From Trichoplax sp. H2 (taxonomy: Eukaryota; Placozoa; Uniplacotomia; Trichoplacea), in the NCBI GenBank assembly GCA_003344405.1, contig NOWV01000072.1, positions 1 to 64,000 on the forward strand: a DNA stretch of 64,000 nucleotides. The letters run 5' to 3'. Position numbers and translations under genes: made by a program. The notes under the pieces are model-generated. The model saw nothing but the letters and a program-made list of their open reading frames with translations, made no database searches and was not told where the DNA came from. Shown here piece by piece: positions 51,480-64,000 of the stretch (positions are counted from its first letter, which is position 1; every line of letters begins with the position of its first letter).

Positions 51480-52795
51480 GTACCGTGCTACAGTATGGTG
51501 GCGAGCATTTTTTTTTGTACAGTACAAATAACTCCAGTACGAATGCATCGAGCGTACCACGCGTAGTAGATGGTTGCATACAGTGGTGTTGAGTCTATAC
51601 AAAACTGTTGATTGGAAAGCTACGGCTGGCCTTCTTTGTTTCAATACCGTAAGCCTTGTCTTGTCAACCATGACTCAGTCAGTTCCTCCTAGAGTGCAAG
51701 ATCGAGTTTTACAGTACTTTCGTATACTGTACACTGTGAACTGGTACTGTAACCATGCTACAGTGAGAAGTCTTCATCATCTTGCACCATACTGTACAGT
51801 ACAGTACTGAGTTTGTCGCAGAAATTGGAGCCCCCCATTTTTTTTTATATTTATCCTGTCCAAATTCTACATCAGTCGGTAGAGAAAGAGTCAAATAACA
51901 TAGTTCATTCACTCAAATCTGCTTATGAAGCCTAATTTCTTTACAATCATTACTTCAAGTATGCGAACTGCTACAGTACCAAGTAAAACCATGGGTTTCA
52001 TGAACATTACTATTGTACCGTACTGCGCTGTACAGTGTACAGTGATTACGTACTGTACTGTACTGTACAATACAGTACTGTACATTAGTTACGTTTTCGT
52101 GTACTGTACTGTACTTTCGTGTACTGTTGCCCTGTAACCATGCTACAGTGAAAAGTCGCCTTAGTCTGGTCTACAAAGGATACATCAATCGGTAGAGAAA
52201 GAGCCAAATAACATGGTTTAGTAATCAAAATCTGCTTACGACACCTCATTAAATCGCAATAATGAGTTGAAGTACGCCAACTGCTACAGTACCAAGCAAA
52301 AAACATGGGTTTAATATGACTACAGTACAGTATAGTGTTCAGTAACTTGGACGCACGACTACAGTATACTGTACTGTACAGTTAGTTACGTCAGTGTACT
52401 GTACTGGCCTGTAAGTCAGTTAGTTACGTCAGTTCGTTACGTCAGTGTGCTGTACAGTGTACAGTACTTTCACGTACTGTGCACTGTACACTGTACGGCT
52501 GGTCTGTAAACATGCTACAGTTCAGTACTGTAAGAAATTTTCATCATCTGGTCTGGTCCCTTGCCTGCACAATACAGTACAGTAGTATACTGTACAGTAC
52601 AGTATAGTACTATACTGTACACCTATTGTACTGAGTTTGTCTGAGGAATTGAGCCCCCCAAATTTCTTATCCTATACAAATTCTACATCAGTCGGTAGAG
52701 AGAGAGGCAAATAACATAGTTCAGTAATTAAAATTTGCTTACGAAGTCTAACTTCTTTGCAGTAATAAGTTAAAGTACGCCAACTACTGCTAGTA
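51480..52795. repeat. Third TACTGTAC palindrome cluster with three copies of a ~115-bp companion repeat
   Basis: Runs of GTACTGTACTGTAC and CAGTACAGTAC occur at about 51480-51540, 51710-51810, 52015-52130, 52320-52500 and 52570-52625. Between them a second repeat appears three times in the same orientation, at about 51865-51980, 52177-52295 and 52677-52790. It contains CGGTAGAGA, CAAATAACAT and CTGCTACAGTACC-like ends. A CCATGCTACAGTGA motif precedes several arrays. No transposase frame is present, so these look non-autonomous or satellite-like. Confidence 0.75.
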
Positions 52796-52799
52796 ACAA

Positions 52800-53390
52800 T
52801 TTAGAAGAGCAACTCTTATTCGTTGTCGTAGTGGGTCAATATTTCGACCAATGCTAACGGCAGAGGATATATCGTAGTAATAATGATAAGGGGAGTATAG
52901 GAGCCTGCAATAGTGTTGGCTAGCAACGATCTAGAAGAGAAACTCTTAGCTCAATATTTCGACCAATGCTAACGGCAGAGGATGTATCGTAGTAATAATG
53001 ATAAGGGGAGTATAGGAGCCTGCAATAGTGTTGGCTAGCAACGATCTAGAAGAGAAACTCTTAGCTCAATATTTCGACCAATACTAACGGCAGAGGATGT
53101 ATCGTAGTAATAATGATAAGGGGAGTACAGTAGCCTGCAATAGTGTTGGCTAGCAACGATCTAGAAGAGAAACTCTTAGCTCAATATTTCGACCAATACT
53201 AACGGCAGAGGATGTATCGTAGTAATAATGATAAGGGGAGTACAGTAGCCTGCAATAGTGTTGGCAAGCAACAACCAAAGAGAAACTCTTAGCTCAATAT
53301 TTCGACCAATGCTAACGGGCAGAGGATGTATCATAGTAGTAATAATAATAAGGGGAGTATAGTAGCCTGCAATAGTGTTGCAAGTTGCAA
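52800..53390. repeat. 115-bp minisatellite, about five units
   Basis: The anchor CAATATTTCGACCAAT recurs at 52837, 52952, 53067, 53182 and 53295, a period of 115, 115, 115 and 113 bp. Middle units are nearly identical (GGCAGAGGATGTATCGTAGT, GTTGGCTAGCAACGATCTAG). The first and last diverge, as expected for array edges. Units follow one another without unique spacers. Confidence 0.9.
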
Positions 53391-54557
53391 CCAATGACAA
53401 ATTGCGTGCTTAAACCCAGGCCAAATTGTGCCCCTTAGACGACATGAAATGATACGCATAGTTGCGCTAACCTAGACTGTTGCAAGCAATCACGACAGCA
53501 TGCAACTTCATTAATTGACACACACTCATCATGCCAACTTGACATTACTTTTATTCTTGAACAACATAATGCCAGCTGTTCAGGCCAATAGTCAATTCGA
53601 GAGATGAAGAAAAATATAAAAATACCACTTGTCAATTTAAAATACCACTCTGCTCTATAGAGGCTCAGTAAGAATAGTGGTCTCACTAGAAATGACATAC
53701 TCGTAAGTCTACTCGTATGCATTGACTAAATGCAAACTGTCATCAAAGATAATTTCACTTGAGCTGTAAATATCTTGAAAGTAACAATTTAAATAACCTT
53801 GTCCGTCGACAAATGATATAAAATTTCGTTACGACAGCAAATAAATCATCAACACTTTTAAAATGCAACTATGAAAATGTTATTGTTCCATACTAGCTGA
53901 TTAATGAAACTCATCCTACACAACACCTTGAACTCTCCAAGTTTCAGTAATAATGAGATAAATTAGCATAAAGAGGTTAGAAAAACAATGGATTATAGTC
54001 ACAAAGAAAGCATATTAACAATAATAACTTCTAACAGCCATGTTGAAAAATTCGGTCCTGCTATCACCAATGTCTATGCTTTATTCTAATATAACATTAT
54101 TAACTTATTAACCTATACATGTATACCTATATACTTGCATAATCGCGGAGAAAGTATTATACTGTATAATTGCACTGGCACTCCCACTATTTGTTACGAC
54201 CTACTGGCCGATAAAAATCTATATAAATATGGAAACCCAAAAAAATGGATCTCAAGAAGGCTCAAGTATTGTCCCCTTTATCAAATGCATCCTTAAAATG
54301 GAGGCCTTGCAGTATTCTGCTCGAGTAAAGTATTTTCACTCAACATTGCAATCCTTCTACTTAATATCGTCATATGGCATCAAGTTGTTTTTCGCCGCTA
54401 AGCTCGAAGAAGTGGACAATCATCTTCATAACCGTCTATAATATCTAATAAAGTAAAGTTTCAAAATGTTTCAAAATATTACTATTGAGATGTGTAATGT
54501 ATACGAATCGTACAATATCATTGCTTCATTTTAATAGATCTTTATATATTAGCCTAG
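53391..54557. other. Gene-free stretch downstream of the STAT-like gene
   Basis: No exon chain was recognised on either strand. The 3' UTR of the minus-strand STAT-like gene is expected at its right end. An open frame of 70 codons at 54229-54441 has no features that set it apart from chance. Confidence 0.45.
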
Positions 54558-57500
54558 CTATAAGTTCCAACCTGGCCGCGCTGTAGGCCTGGGGACATAT
54601 CTATATTGATCCAGTCCATGCACATTAAGGTAGCCAGGATACAAAACTTTGGCAAATCCTGGATATAGGTGTAGCCTATAACGCAAAGTTGATATAAATT
54701 ATACTAGAAAAAAAACGTGACAGAGTCTTCGCAAGGCTAATCTTTACGATAATCAATCAATTTCCTACGTGTCTATCCAGGTAAAATTGGATTCACTACA
54801 TTTTATTGGATGAGGCCATGCTATAGCACCCGAACCTATTTATGTATTGAAATTCATAGTTATTTACAAATTCTGCCCTGAAATCTAACTGACTAGAAAA
54901 TATCTATATGAATCCTAATCATTCAATTGTAGAGTCATAAAATCTTATTTAAAGTCAACATGCCAAAAATATTTTAAGAACTTACAATATATTATTTACC
55001 ATTAATAAAAAGAAATATCATAGCAGTGCATTTCCAAATAACATGAAAAAATATCTTACATTATCATCTAAAGAAATTTTATCGTATATATATATATATA
55101 TATCTATAGTTCGTTCCATATTTCCCATAATTATGCTGAGCTTGCAGTTACGAAAGAAACTACAACTCACGTATTAAGTCAAGTAATAGTCTACAAGTAG
55201 CTCCTAATAGTAACTGTAAAGTATACATATTTACCAATTTCCAGGATAATTCATGTACAGAACTTACTATTTGTATATGGAATAGTGATTGCACCCGGCT
55301 TCTGCTCGCTAAATCGAACTAAACAGACACCTTTCAGCTCATTATCGAGAATTCTGTTGGCTTCATTTTTGCAAATAAAGCCTATAATGTGTCTATAAGT
55401 TGTATATTAAAGATTTTTACAATTACAGGGAAATTAATTCGAGGATAAATACTGGACGCATCATATTTTTAAACTTTAGTAAAATTCTCTTATTACACCC
55501 ATTTTTTTTTTGCCTACTGTTAGCTAATTATAACTTGAGTACTAAAACACAGTCTGCAAAATGAAAGTATCTTTATGGGCAGCAGCGCAGTTTCTATACA
55601 AATAAATTTTGTGTCAATACCTATGCATCATATTTGATAATTTATCTAAAATAAACTCATTACATCCTTCCTTCGTTTTACTATTAGCTAATTACCATTT
55701 AGTACTAAAACACAGAAGCACAGTCTACGAAAGGAAAGCATCTTTAAGGACAGCAACGAAGCTTGCTGTACAAGTAAATTTCGTGTTAATACCGAAGCAG
55801 TTTTGTTATTACTTTTAGTAATATTTCTTTTATCTATGAGTATCAGGTCGGTACAACGGAATTATTACATAAATAAGGATAAAGCGAGGTACAGTACATA
55901 GCTAGTTTCTATACTGTACTGTATATTCGTGGATAAATATTGATATAATTTATTAGTAAAATTATTTTACATTTTGTACACTTAGCATCAAGCAAGATTT
56001 AAATGAATAGACACTAGCGGGTGAGGATCAGAAATGTGTCTCATATTAAATTTTCTGTAGCTAGTAAACTTATAAATCTTACATTAATTTTAATGTAAGA
56101 TATATTCAAGTCGCTGTAATGTCTAAATTTCGCAATTTGTATATCAGAGGAATAGAATGAATAGTTCTCACTCTAGCAGAAAGCATATTTACTATAGTTG
56201 ACTCACCCTGATCTCCATAGTTCCTTCAGAGAATTTTCTGGCTTAGCTAAGGTTTCAAGGCAAGCAAAAATCCATTCTCCAACCGTGTGTTTAGAATTAC
56301 CGATTCGGAAACCCTAAAGTGTCCATTATGAAATGATTTAATTTTTAATCTTGATTGCACAAATTATCCATAATCTATTATTGGCTGAAATAGGGTACGA
56401 TTAAAGACTGGCTTGAATAATGCATATCTTATAACTAAAAATTGAGCCGTTACTTTTCAATAGATTAAGAAACGTTACAGATATTAGCATTGCTTGGCAC
56501 TAAAGACTTCGAATCAACTGATTACATACATAATGAAAATCATCCCAGGAAATCGAGCCACCATTTCTGTTGCTTTCTATTTGATGATTGAATATAAAGC
56601 CTTCAGATTTAAATGTAATAATTTTCCTATATTGAATCTTAAAAGATATACTTACGCATGATCCAGTGCCGAAGATACTGTATATTTTCAGAAGTAAGCT
56701 CCCTTCCCAAACGATCTCTGAAATTGCTTTGTAACATGCACTCAATCTCATCCCAAGATGCCTTCTGATGAATAGGAAAATTTTCGATTTTCGTTTCCTA
56801 AAAGGAATATGAAAATTAAACTCATATATTTAATCTATCTTATCGTTCTAAGTAGTTTTTTCGATAATTTATTTTAAAAATAATTAATTTTGCTGCTAGC
56901 ATTTGCATTATTGCTGTTGTAAACACGGAATATTTTCAATATACTACACGTACATCAACATCTCCCATGAAAAAGTAATCCCAGGCCAGAGTACACAGGG
57001 CTTTCCAACATTGAGCATTGCCGGTTCGGATAAAGAACGGAATAGTCCTGCAAGTAAACTATAATAAAGAAATAATAATAAATTTAGAGAACTGCAACGA
57101 TTGGCCCTAGCATTATGTAGAGAAACTATTAACTATCGGCTAGATACCTTAAATGCATTAGGGTCAGCGCTAGCTAAACTGAATTCCAATTGATACCTAT
57201 AATCCGTTACGTACTCCTATCAAGTTTTCATTCAGTATACCATATTAAATAATCGAATTAGTCATTTACATTCAATATTAACCATAAGTAATAGCAAAAC
57301 ATAATAGCGACGGTAAACTTCATTTGCAACTGATCTTACCCCTCTTGAGTAGACTCTTTCCGTGTTATGAAGTCTAGCTCTGGCCTCAAAGCAAAATAGA
57401 TCATAGCATTTCGAAGCGTCCAACATATTTTTCTAATTAACGATAGAATTAATCTAGTGTCAATACGTCATCGTACCCAACTCTTTGAAAACAAAATTAA

Positions 57501-60500
57501 TCATAGAGATGGCTTATTGCATTACATATTTTACGCCTTTTATAAATTTTACACTATAATCACGTATTATATTTTTATCTACTGTATGATAATATGCGTA
57601 GGGCATTTAGAGATCTTGCATGAACTTCCCATACCCTAAGATCGCTGTCTTTGTTGTCTCTAAATCTGATATTGAAAAAACGTTTGAAAAATTTATTAGA
57701 TTAGTTATAAATGTCTTTCTAGTAATTAATAATTTTAGTATACATTCACATAGTATGCATTTAATACGCTGTTAATTTCTTTAGATGTTATCATACATGT
57801 ATATATCCACTTATAAGCTATCAAAATAGCGTCTGATAAAAAATTTCATAATACTTTCTATTATCTGAGATTTAGCTTAGAATTACCCTATATATTCGAC
57901 ATTGAATGTGTCAATATTAATCGGCAAATATGGTTGCGCTAAATACCTGTATTCCAAGCGAAATATAAGACTTTTATGTATGCACAGAAATTAAAGATGG
58001 TAACCAGAGCAATCTCTTAATAACGTGACAGATCACTTTATTGCTTCTAGGATTACTTTCTAAAATCTACTAATACTAAATAAGATATTGATCATTGTAT
58101 GAGCAATATATACAGCGTAAAAGATATTTTGCAACACATCGTAACCTAAAGAAAAATGAGTTAATGTTAACTTACACCAAATGACATTTAATATTTCCGT
58201 TGGATTTAGGGGCGCGATAGCAATGAATTATAACGAAAAACGATCTAATAAAAGGACATAGAAAGTACGTTATTAAAATCTACGTTAGATTTATGCTATT
58301 AGTGAAGTTTGGATACTTGTGCGGTAGTTTCTCTTACTTGGAAAGTAAATTATTATGCAGATCACAGATTTCAATCCTTATCATTGATATTTTGTTTATG
58401 AGATCTTGAACTGGCAACAGCCGATTTTGAAAGACTTGCAGCATATTGATAGTCTGCATGATTACAATAAAGATTTTAGGAGAAATGAATTAGTAAATCT
58501 CTTAGCAGGTAGCTCTGATTAAATTGTAAGTTTATTACTTAAAATGTAGATTGTGAATTAGATTTATCTAATGCTAAAATTGCGCTTAGTAGATAAATGA
58601 TTGTTGCATTTCCTATAAATTTCTGTTCACAATTTAGCTAAAATTGATGCTATACAAGTAATTATGTAACATCTAGATAAACTTACTTCATCAGCAATTT
58701 GCATTATATCCGCATCGTATCGCAGCCTATTAATCATACTATGTAAGACAAAGCATGAGACGGTAATAATTTAATTTATCAATGCAACAGTTATACACAT
58801 AACTTTTAACAAAATACTAACTAATGCAATTTTTAATTACGCACATACCTATTTTTTATTTCAATTAGCTCCTGCATAACCGGTTTTAGAGAAAATAAGG
58901 CCGATGCTGACTCAATGTTCCGAGTATTTCGCTTCCATTGTTTGAGCTTGATCCAAATTTCTTCGTGACTTTTTAAATCATAGACATCTAACATCTCCAT
59001 GTACAGTTCATCAATTTTCTATATTAATTATTTAGAGCAAGCATATTGTAGTAATTAATGTAATTATACTTCGTTGTTAAAACTATTTCATAACATGTGA
59101 AAGCAATTTGATTGGATACTTTATTACTACAATAAAAAATAAGATTAAGGGTTATGAAGTAGGTCTGAAATAACTTTTCTTTGCTTAGCTAGCACTATTA
59201 AATATTTATTGTGAAAAAAATTACTGGGAGCAGCTCTTCAATCAATCTTGGCATCACTTCAATATCGCTCATTATAGCTGTGACTTCATGTTCTTGCAGA
59301 CCCTGCTGATAATTAGCCAAATTTTCGGATATATTGCGCGGCATGGTTTCAAGCAATCGTAGGTACATCAACGACAATTTAATCATAATTGTAAATCTGC
59401 AAACAGATAATTCATCCATATCGGCGATAGGCTCGGAACCCATTATAATATCCATTGTGCTGGTACTCTAAAAAGTAAAGTTGTCAATTTATAAAACTCA
59501 CTTAATCGCATAAAAACTTAGATTTATTTGTATGCAGTAAGCACGCAAAGCCTTAATAGACTTACTTCCGATGTAGGATAATCTGGCTGCATATAGTTTG
59601 TAAAATCGTCCATGTCTTCCTATAAATTTTAATAATTTTTGCTATTTAATTAATGGTATTAAACGGTAGATTAAAGAAACACACCTACAAGTATTCCAAT
59701 ATAAACGAATTAATTACATATATTGTCGAAATCTGAAAGTTATTACTCCTTTAACTCATTCTAGATCACTTACGTGTTCGTAGTTAGGTTGAACAAATCC
59801 TTGCGTCAGTAAAGGATCATTTAGATACCTGGCAATAGAGCTCTAAAAAATAGTTTTTTTAATAAATTTTAATAATATATCAAGCACTTGGGATAACTAC
59901 TGTAGTTAAATATGCTTTAGGATACATCAGAAAGTCTTAATAGTTTTTATATATAGCTTTTGTAATAATATACTAATGAAAATATATATTTTGTGTATTC
60001 GGTTGGTATAATTATGCTAACAGAAAGGCATTTTGATTTAATAATAAAACAAATTATGATCAATGCGGAAAGGAAATCAGGTTTTTATTGATAGTTTACT
60101 AAGAGGCAACTCTTAGGAAAATTTCTAGAAATATTTCTGACTGCAATTATAGTAAACTGTTCGCATGTTTGAATTTTGTATTATCGAAATAAGCATAATA
60201 ATAATTGCTACCAGATTCAATTGCTATGACTTAGCCACTGATATAAATGATTGTCAAGCTTAGTATCAAAGAATTTCATAGCAATTACTACAAGTAAGCG
60301 AACTGAGCTACGATACAATTTATGATTACATTTCATAATAATATTTAAGCGTCAGAATAGTTAAATTCTATGGTAGTCTTTGCAGTACATTAAATATACA
60401 TCTATATCTGATGTAACATTAGTGCATATTTATATGTTCATGAATTTCAAAGATGATATACGCTGATCAGATATATGATAGATAAATTCATTTCCTAATG

Positions 60501-62825
60501 ATTTCCAGATAGGTAGACTAAAAAGAGTTAGACTGTATGTGATACAGTAAATATTCGAAGTCCTTAATTAGTGTGTGTTTTCAAAATCGAACTTGACGGT
60601 AAACCCCAATTTAACCGCATATTTATATCAGCTTTGGCCTTTATAAAGACCAAAGTAATACTCGTATTACACTTACTGGAAAGCAATAGAGATAAATTTA
60701 AAAAACTGATATAATTGAAGCCTTCTGATCTGTCTTTTCTGGCTTACAAGCTAGCCAAGTATACATTATAGTCTATAGTAAATTCTCAATAGGGTTTGAA
60801 CAAAAGCAGTTTTGTTCATAGTAAACAGGTTTTCATCTTCGCATATTGCAAATACTACATTTACAGTATTGCTGACAGGAAAATTGCAACATAAGGAACT
60901 ATCGTTAATCAATTAGCGATAAACTCTGCGACTTAGTTCTTTATAAAATTATAACAATAAATTAATTAAACTTTTAATACTAAACTACGTGAAAATAATT
61001 TGGGCTAGTGGTAGCAATCTGTATTTAATAACTTAAATATAAATATAATAATTTTTGTGAGCTTAAATTGCCATAATGTACGATATTACAGATCTGGATG
61101 GTAAATGTTGAACCAATGACTGGCTATAGGTTTTGATTATACATTCAAATTAAGATCTTTATAAATAGTAATTATATTGCTATAAGATACCAAGATTTTA
61201 TTCAGCCAAAACTTTAAAGTGATCCCTTGATTTTGCCACTCCTACAAACAGAGTATTATGATGAAAAAGTTTAACAATTGCATTCGTCTGGTACCTTTAA
61301 AAAAATACAATTTTCCTATTCGTTACAGAGAATTCAATCATTTAATATATTTGCAAAGGCATTATTGATATCAATTTGTAGCATAATAAAATATAATCCT
61401 AGGGATTATTAAATACTATTTATTTCTATTATATTGCATCTTGAAGTAGTACACAAATTAATTAATAAATTCGATAATTGTATTTGTTTAAATGCGAATG
61501 TTGCTATTGTTTGCCTATTCCTACAGAAAACACTGCCGGATACATCAGTTCGAATAGATTTAGCATACACATTGTAAAATTTTGTAAGATACGAATGCTA
61601 ACCAATTTAAGAGTGTGTGATAAAGTAATCTTCAAAACAATAAATCAAGAACTACTGTTTCTTGCAAATTTCACTCTATTACAGAAGTTAGGTTCGCCTA
61701 ACTACCAAGGACTATCTGACTATCTGACAATCTACTTATTACAGCAAAATTCACGATTTATATACGATTAGTTACAGAATGCTTTTACTGAGTGTAATCG
61801 GAATAAAAATAGGTAGTTACGTAACACTTTGATGAATGAGGATAAGTTAATATTTAGTCAAAATCCTATAAGACAAACCTTTCCGATTTCGTTGCAAACA
61901 TTATTGGCTTCGAAAATAATCCGAGATACTAGCCAACACCTTATTTTAAAGATTGACAGATTTTGGATGATGGGATGGAATTCTCCATACTTAAATGCCG
62001 AGTAAGCGTAACTGAGTGAAGGAAAACAAATCAAAAGTTTGAATGAAACATTCGAGAAAATTTTGAAAGTTCTTATGGCAAAGGGAAATTTGATCGTTCA
62101 TATCAAGCAAACACAAATTTTATGCAACAGCTATAAACATTCTTGTTTAAATGGTGTTCTCTCGGGAAGTAATATGATATCTTAAACTGTTTTGTTGAGT
62201 TTTGTCAGTAAGAATGAGTAGCTTAAAATTATCGTTTTATGTTAATATGATGTCGAAAGGGTTTATTATCACATTCTTCTTAAGTGCCTTAATCCTAGAT
62301 TCTCATTGTCGATTCTGGAAGAAATCTTTTTATTTAAACTTAAACTGAAATTGTAGCTCCGGATAATTTTATTTTAGAAATAAAACATAAACTATAGTTT
62401 TTCTACATTTACTAAATTAATTGCTGAAACTTGATCCGCTGCCGGACACTTTAAAACGCAATAGTTTGCCTTCGTAAGTTGGCAATGAATGCAATCTAAA
62501 ATGCCATACTGAAGACGTTCTTATTCTGGACATGCAATTTGATTCTATTTCTATACCTTAAGCGAAATGTGTTGCTTTGCTTTAATAGCAAGGATATAGT
62601 ATTATTACTCCTGGAACTATTATCGTATTGATATATAGTCTATTGAGAAAAATAATTAAAAGTTAACACTTACCCAGGCATGAGGTTGTGCATTTGACAC
62701 CAGGATTGAAAATCATGAGAGCAATCTTCATTTAAGGTCAAATTTCCCTGCAAAGCTGTGGAATATTGAAGAATTTTATCATCAATTTCTTTTATAAAAG
62801 CACCAATTTCCGATGAGTAATACAT
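54558..62825 (-). CDS. STAT-like transcription factor, compact form
   Basis: Seventeen phase-consistent exons give 588 residues: 62674-62825, 61246-61294, 59774-59842, 59566-59619, 59225-59467, 58849-59018, 58687-58738, 58338-58453, 58176-58244, 57340-57432, 56954-57047, 56656-56797, 56530-56576, 56207-56313, 55268-55392, 54769-54835 and 54558-54675. The N-terminal interaction domain ends AIVKLFHHNTLFSSIARYL. A helical coiled-coil region spans about residues 110-300. The DNA-binding and linker region has TIPFFIRTGNAQCWKALCTL, LTSENIQYL and ISWDDFHY. The SH2 domain has GHIIGFICKNEANRIL and GVCLVRFSEQKPGAIT with the phosphotyrosine-binding Arg. The tail has LHLYPGFAK and then QYRYVPRP, a candidate activating tyrosine, before TAG. 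STATs carry cytokine or growth-factor signals to the nucleus after tyrosine phosphorylation. The product is shorter than usual for STATs, mostly in the beta-barrel DNA-binding part. The tail exons are least certain. Confidence 0.82.
55500..55800. repeat. Diverged tandem duplication in a STAT intron
   Basis: Two copies of about 110 bp with a period of about 165 bp share TAGCTAATTA, AGTACTAAAACACAG and a GTAAATTT(C)GTGT-like end, at about 55515-55620 and 55682-55795. They lie in the intron between the linker exon (56207-56313) and the SH2 exon (55268-55392). Frames across it are chance. Confidence 0.6.
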
Positions 62826-64000
62826 GACGACAAATGTTTGTGTTGCAAAGACGCTTTGCCAGAAAATGCTAAAGTTTCCGTAGAAAAGCTGATATATATT
62901 TACTCCTCACCGTCCGTCTAACTGTGCAACCAATAAAAAATCTTACCCTCTTTTTAATTTCTCTAGGAGTCCAATTGTGCCTCAGGGCAAATTCTTTTAT
63001 TTATTTTTATTGTTCTCTTAGCAGTACAATAACGATAACGCAAAATGCCCACCTAAAAAATGCTAATTAAGCTACATGAGATGCCATACATAGTAATTAA
63101 TGATGACTAAGAAGTTGTTGATGTACTCCGTATGTAAGCAAACTTCTTATTTTAAGCCTTACTGTTGCGCCTAGCCTAATTCAGCTTTGTTTGTATGTCA
63201 CAAAACTCCTTCGACAAGAAAACAATCATATAGAAAGTAATAATATTTCCTAAGATGATGTAACTTATGAACTGTTTAAAGCATGTTTATTTCGAAACAT
63301 AAAATCTTAAATTAATTTCAAAACAAAACTTGTATTTTATTGATAATATTGTAGATAATTGTGCATATAGCTAAAAGCAACAGTTTGTTGTATTTGTTAT
63401 GCACAGTTAGTACTCCAGGATTACACTAGAATTAATTAAAGATTTACTTAATGTACATATCCGGGTAGACCTCATTACAATGACGGCTTAATTAGCGTTG
63501 CATAAATGCAAGCGTCCCTATTAAGAATAGTAAATCTGGTTTCGGGTCATTGAGAGTTTTAATAAACATAAAACTAAATGTCCAATCTCGTTGAAACTAA
63601 AAACTTTGCTATCCTATGAATTACGATTTGGATGCTTGATTTACCAGTAGAAATTGAAAGGATTCTCAGCATGACCACACTTTAAAGACCCAAATTTCTT
63701 GTATATAAGATAAAATCGAAGTCATTTGTAAAAAAATCGAGAAACTTTTCTCCTATAATATAAATCCATTATTAGCTACGCTTATCTAAGAAAATTCTAT
63801 ATCTTCTGAATTTCCAGATAATGTTAGTTATAGTTTATTGTTAAAATCTTAATCTATGGATAGCGTTGATACTATTATCGTAGACGATTAAATTGAAGAA
63901 CGTTTTATTGTACGGTGCTGCTACTAAGCAAAGACAGAAGTTTAATATTCTTGACCTATCTATCAAATCTTCACTGAAGCATATGTATGTGCCTAATACA
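62826..64000. other. Upstream of the STAT-like gene; nothing further recognised
   Basis: It should include the promoter or leader of the STAT-like gene. I see no exon of another gene, no RNA gene and no repeat array up to the window end. Confidence 0.4.

Noticed and set aside
51253-52306. Several open frames on both strands
   Set aside because: Lie in palindrome and companion repeats; no conserved domain.
52800-53390. CRISPR-like array
   Set aside because: Units are 115 bp and contiguous without spacers, and the genome is eukaryotic; it is a minisatellite.
54229-54441. Open frame of 70 codons with ATG
   Set aside because: No family resemblance, no signal peptide or neighbouring exon; length compatible with chance.
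61478-61771. Open frame of 97 codons on the plus strand
   Set aside because: Lies in a STAT intron, no ATG at its beginning, no recognisable motif.

Overview
The window is eukaryotic nuclear DNA from an early-branching animal. It is AT-rich, and its genes are split into many short exons by introns of mostly 50-400 bp with GT-AG ends. The gene content is animal-type: a leucine-rich-repeat GPCR, a giant SRCR/EGF/Ig membrane receptor, a STAT-like factor, a NEMP nuclear-envelope protein, an SLC11/NRAMP metal transporter and the proteasome subunit PSMD3/Rpn3. Compactness, intron richness, low GC and large SRCR receptors would suit a placozoan or another non-bilaterian, but that is inference. I rebuilt the gene models by hand from splice sites, phase continuity and family motifs; no search was run.

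Layout. 91-3193 (+): 3' part of an LGR-type GPCR, entering from outside the window. 5055-5260: first cluster of TACTGTAC palindromic repeats. 5892-7995 (+): NEMP. 7996-10678: no gene seen. 10679-31321 (-): one 48-exon gene for a single-pass receptor of about 3031 residues (signal peptide, about 26 EGF, 13 SRCR and 4 Ig domains, one TM helix, short tail). 33730-37510: decayed second copy of the NEMP 3' end, of the receptor 3' end and of the receptor upstream region. It is the relic of a tandem duplication of about 26 kb that later lost its middle. 39771-40830: second palindrome-rich repeat cluster. 42644-46370 (+): NRAMP. 47782-51188 (-): PSMD3. 51480-53390: third palindrome cluster plus a 115-bp minisatellite. 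54558-62825 (-): compact STAT-like gene of about 588 residues. 62826-64000: nothing recognised.

The genes form no operon or shared pathway. PSMD3, NRAMP and NEMP are housekeeping or cell-physiology genes. The LGR, the SRCR receptor and the STAT are surface-sensing and signalling genes that happen to be neighbours. The most notable items are the receptor with its fourfold Ig plus split-EGF exon cassette, the gutted tandem duplication, the shortened STAT, and the palindromic repeat families.
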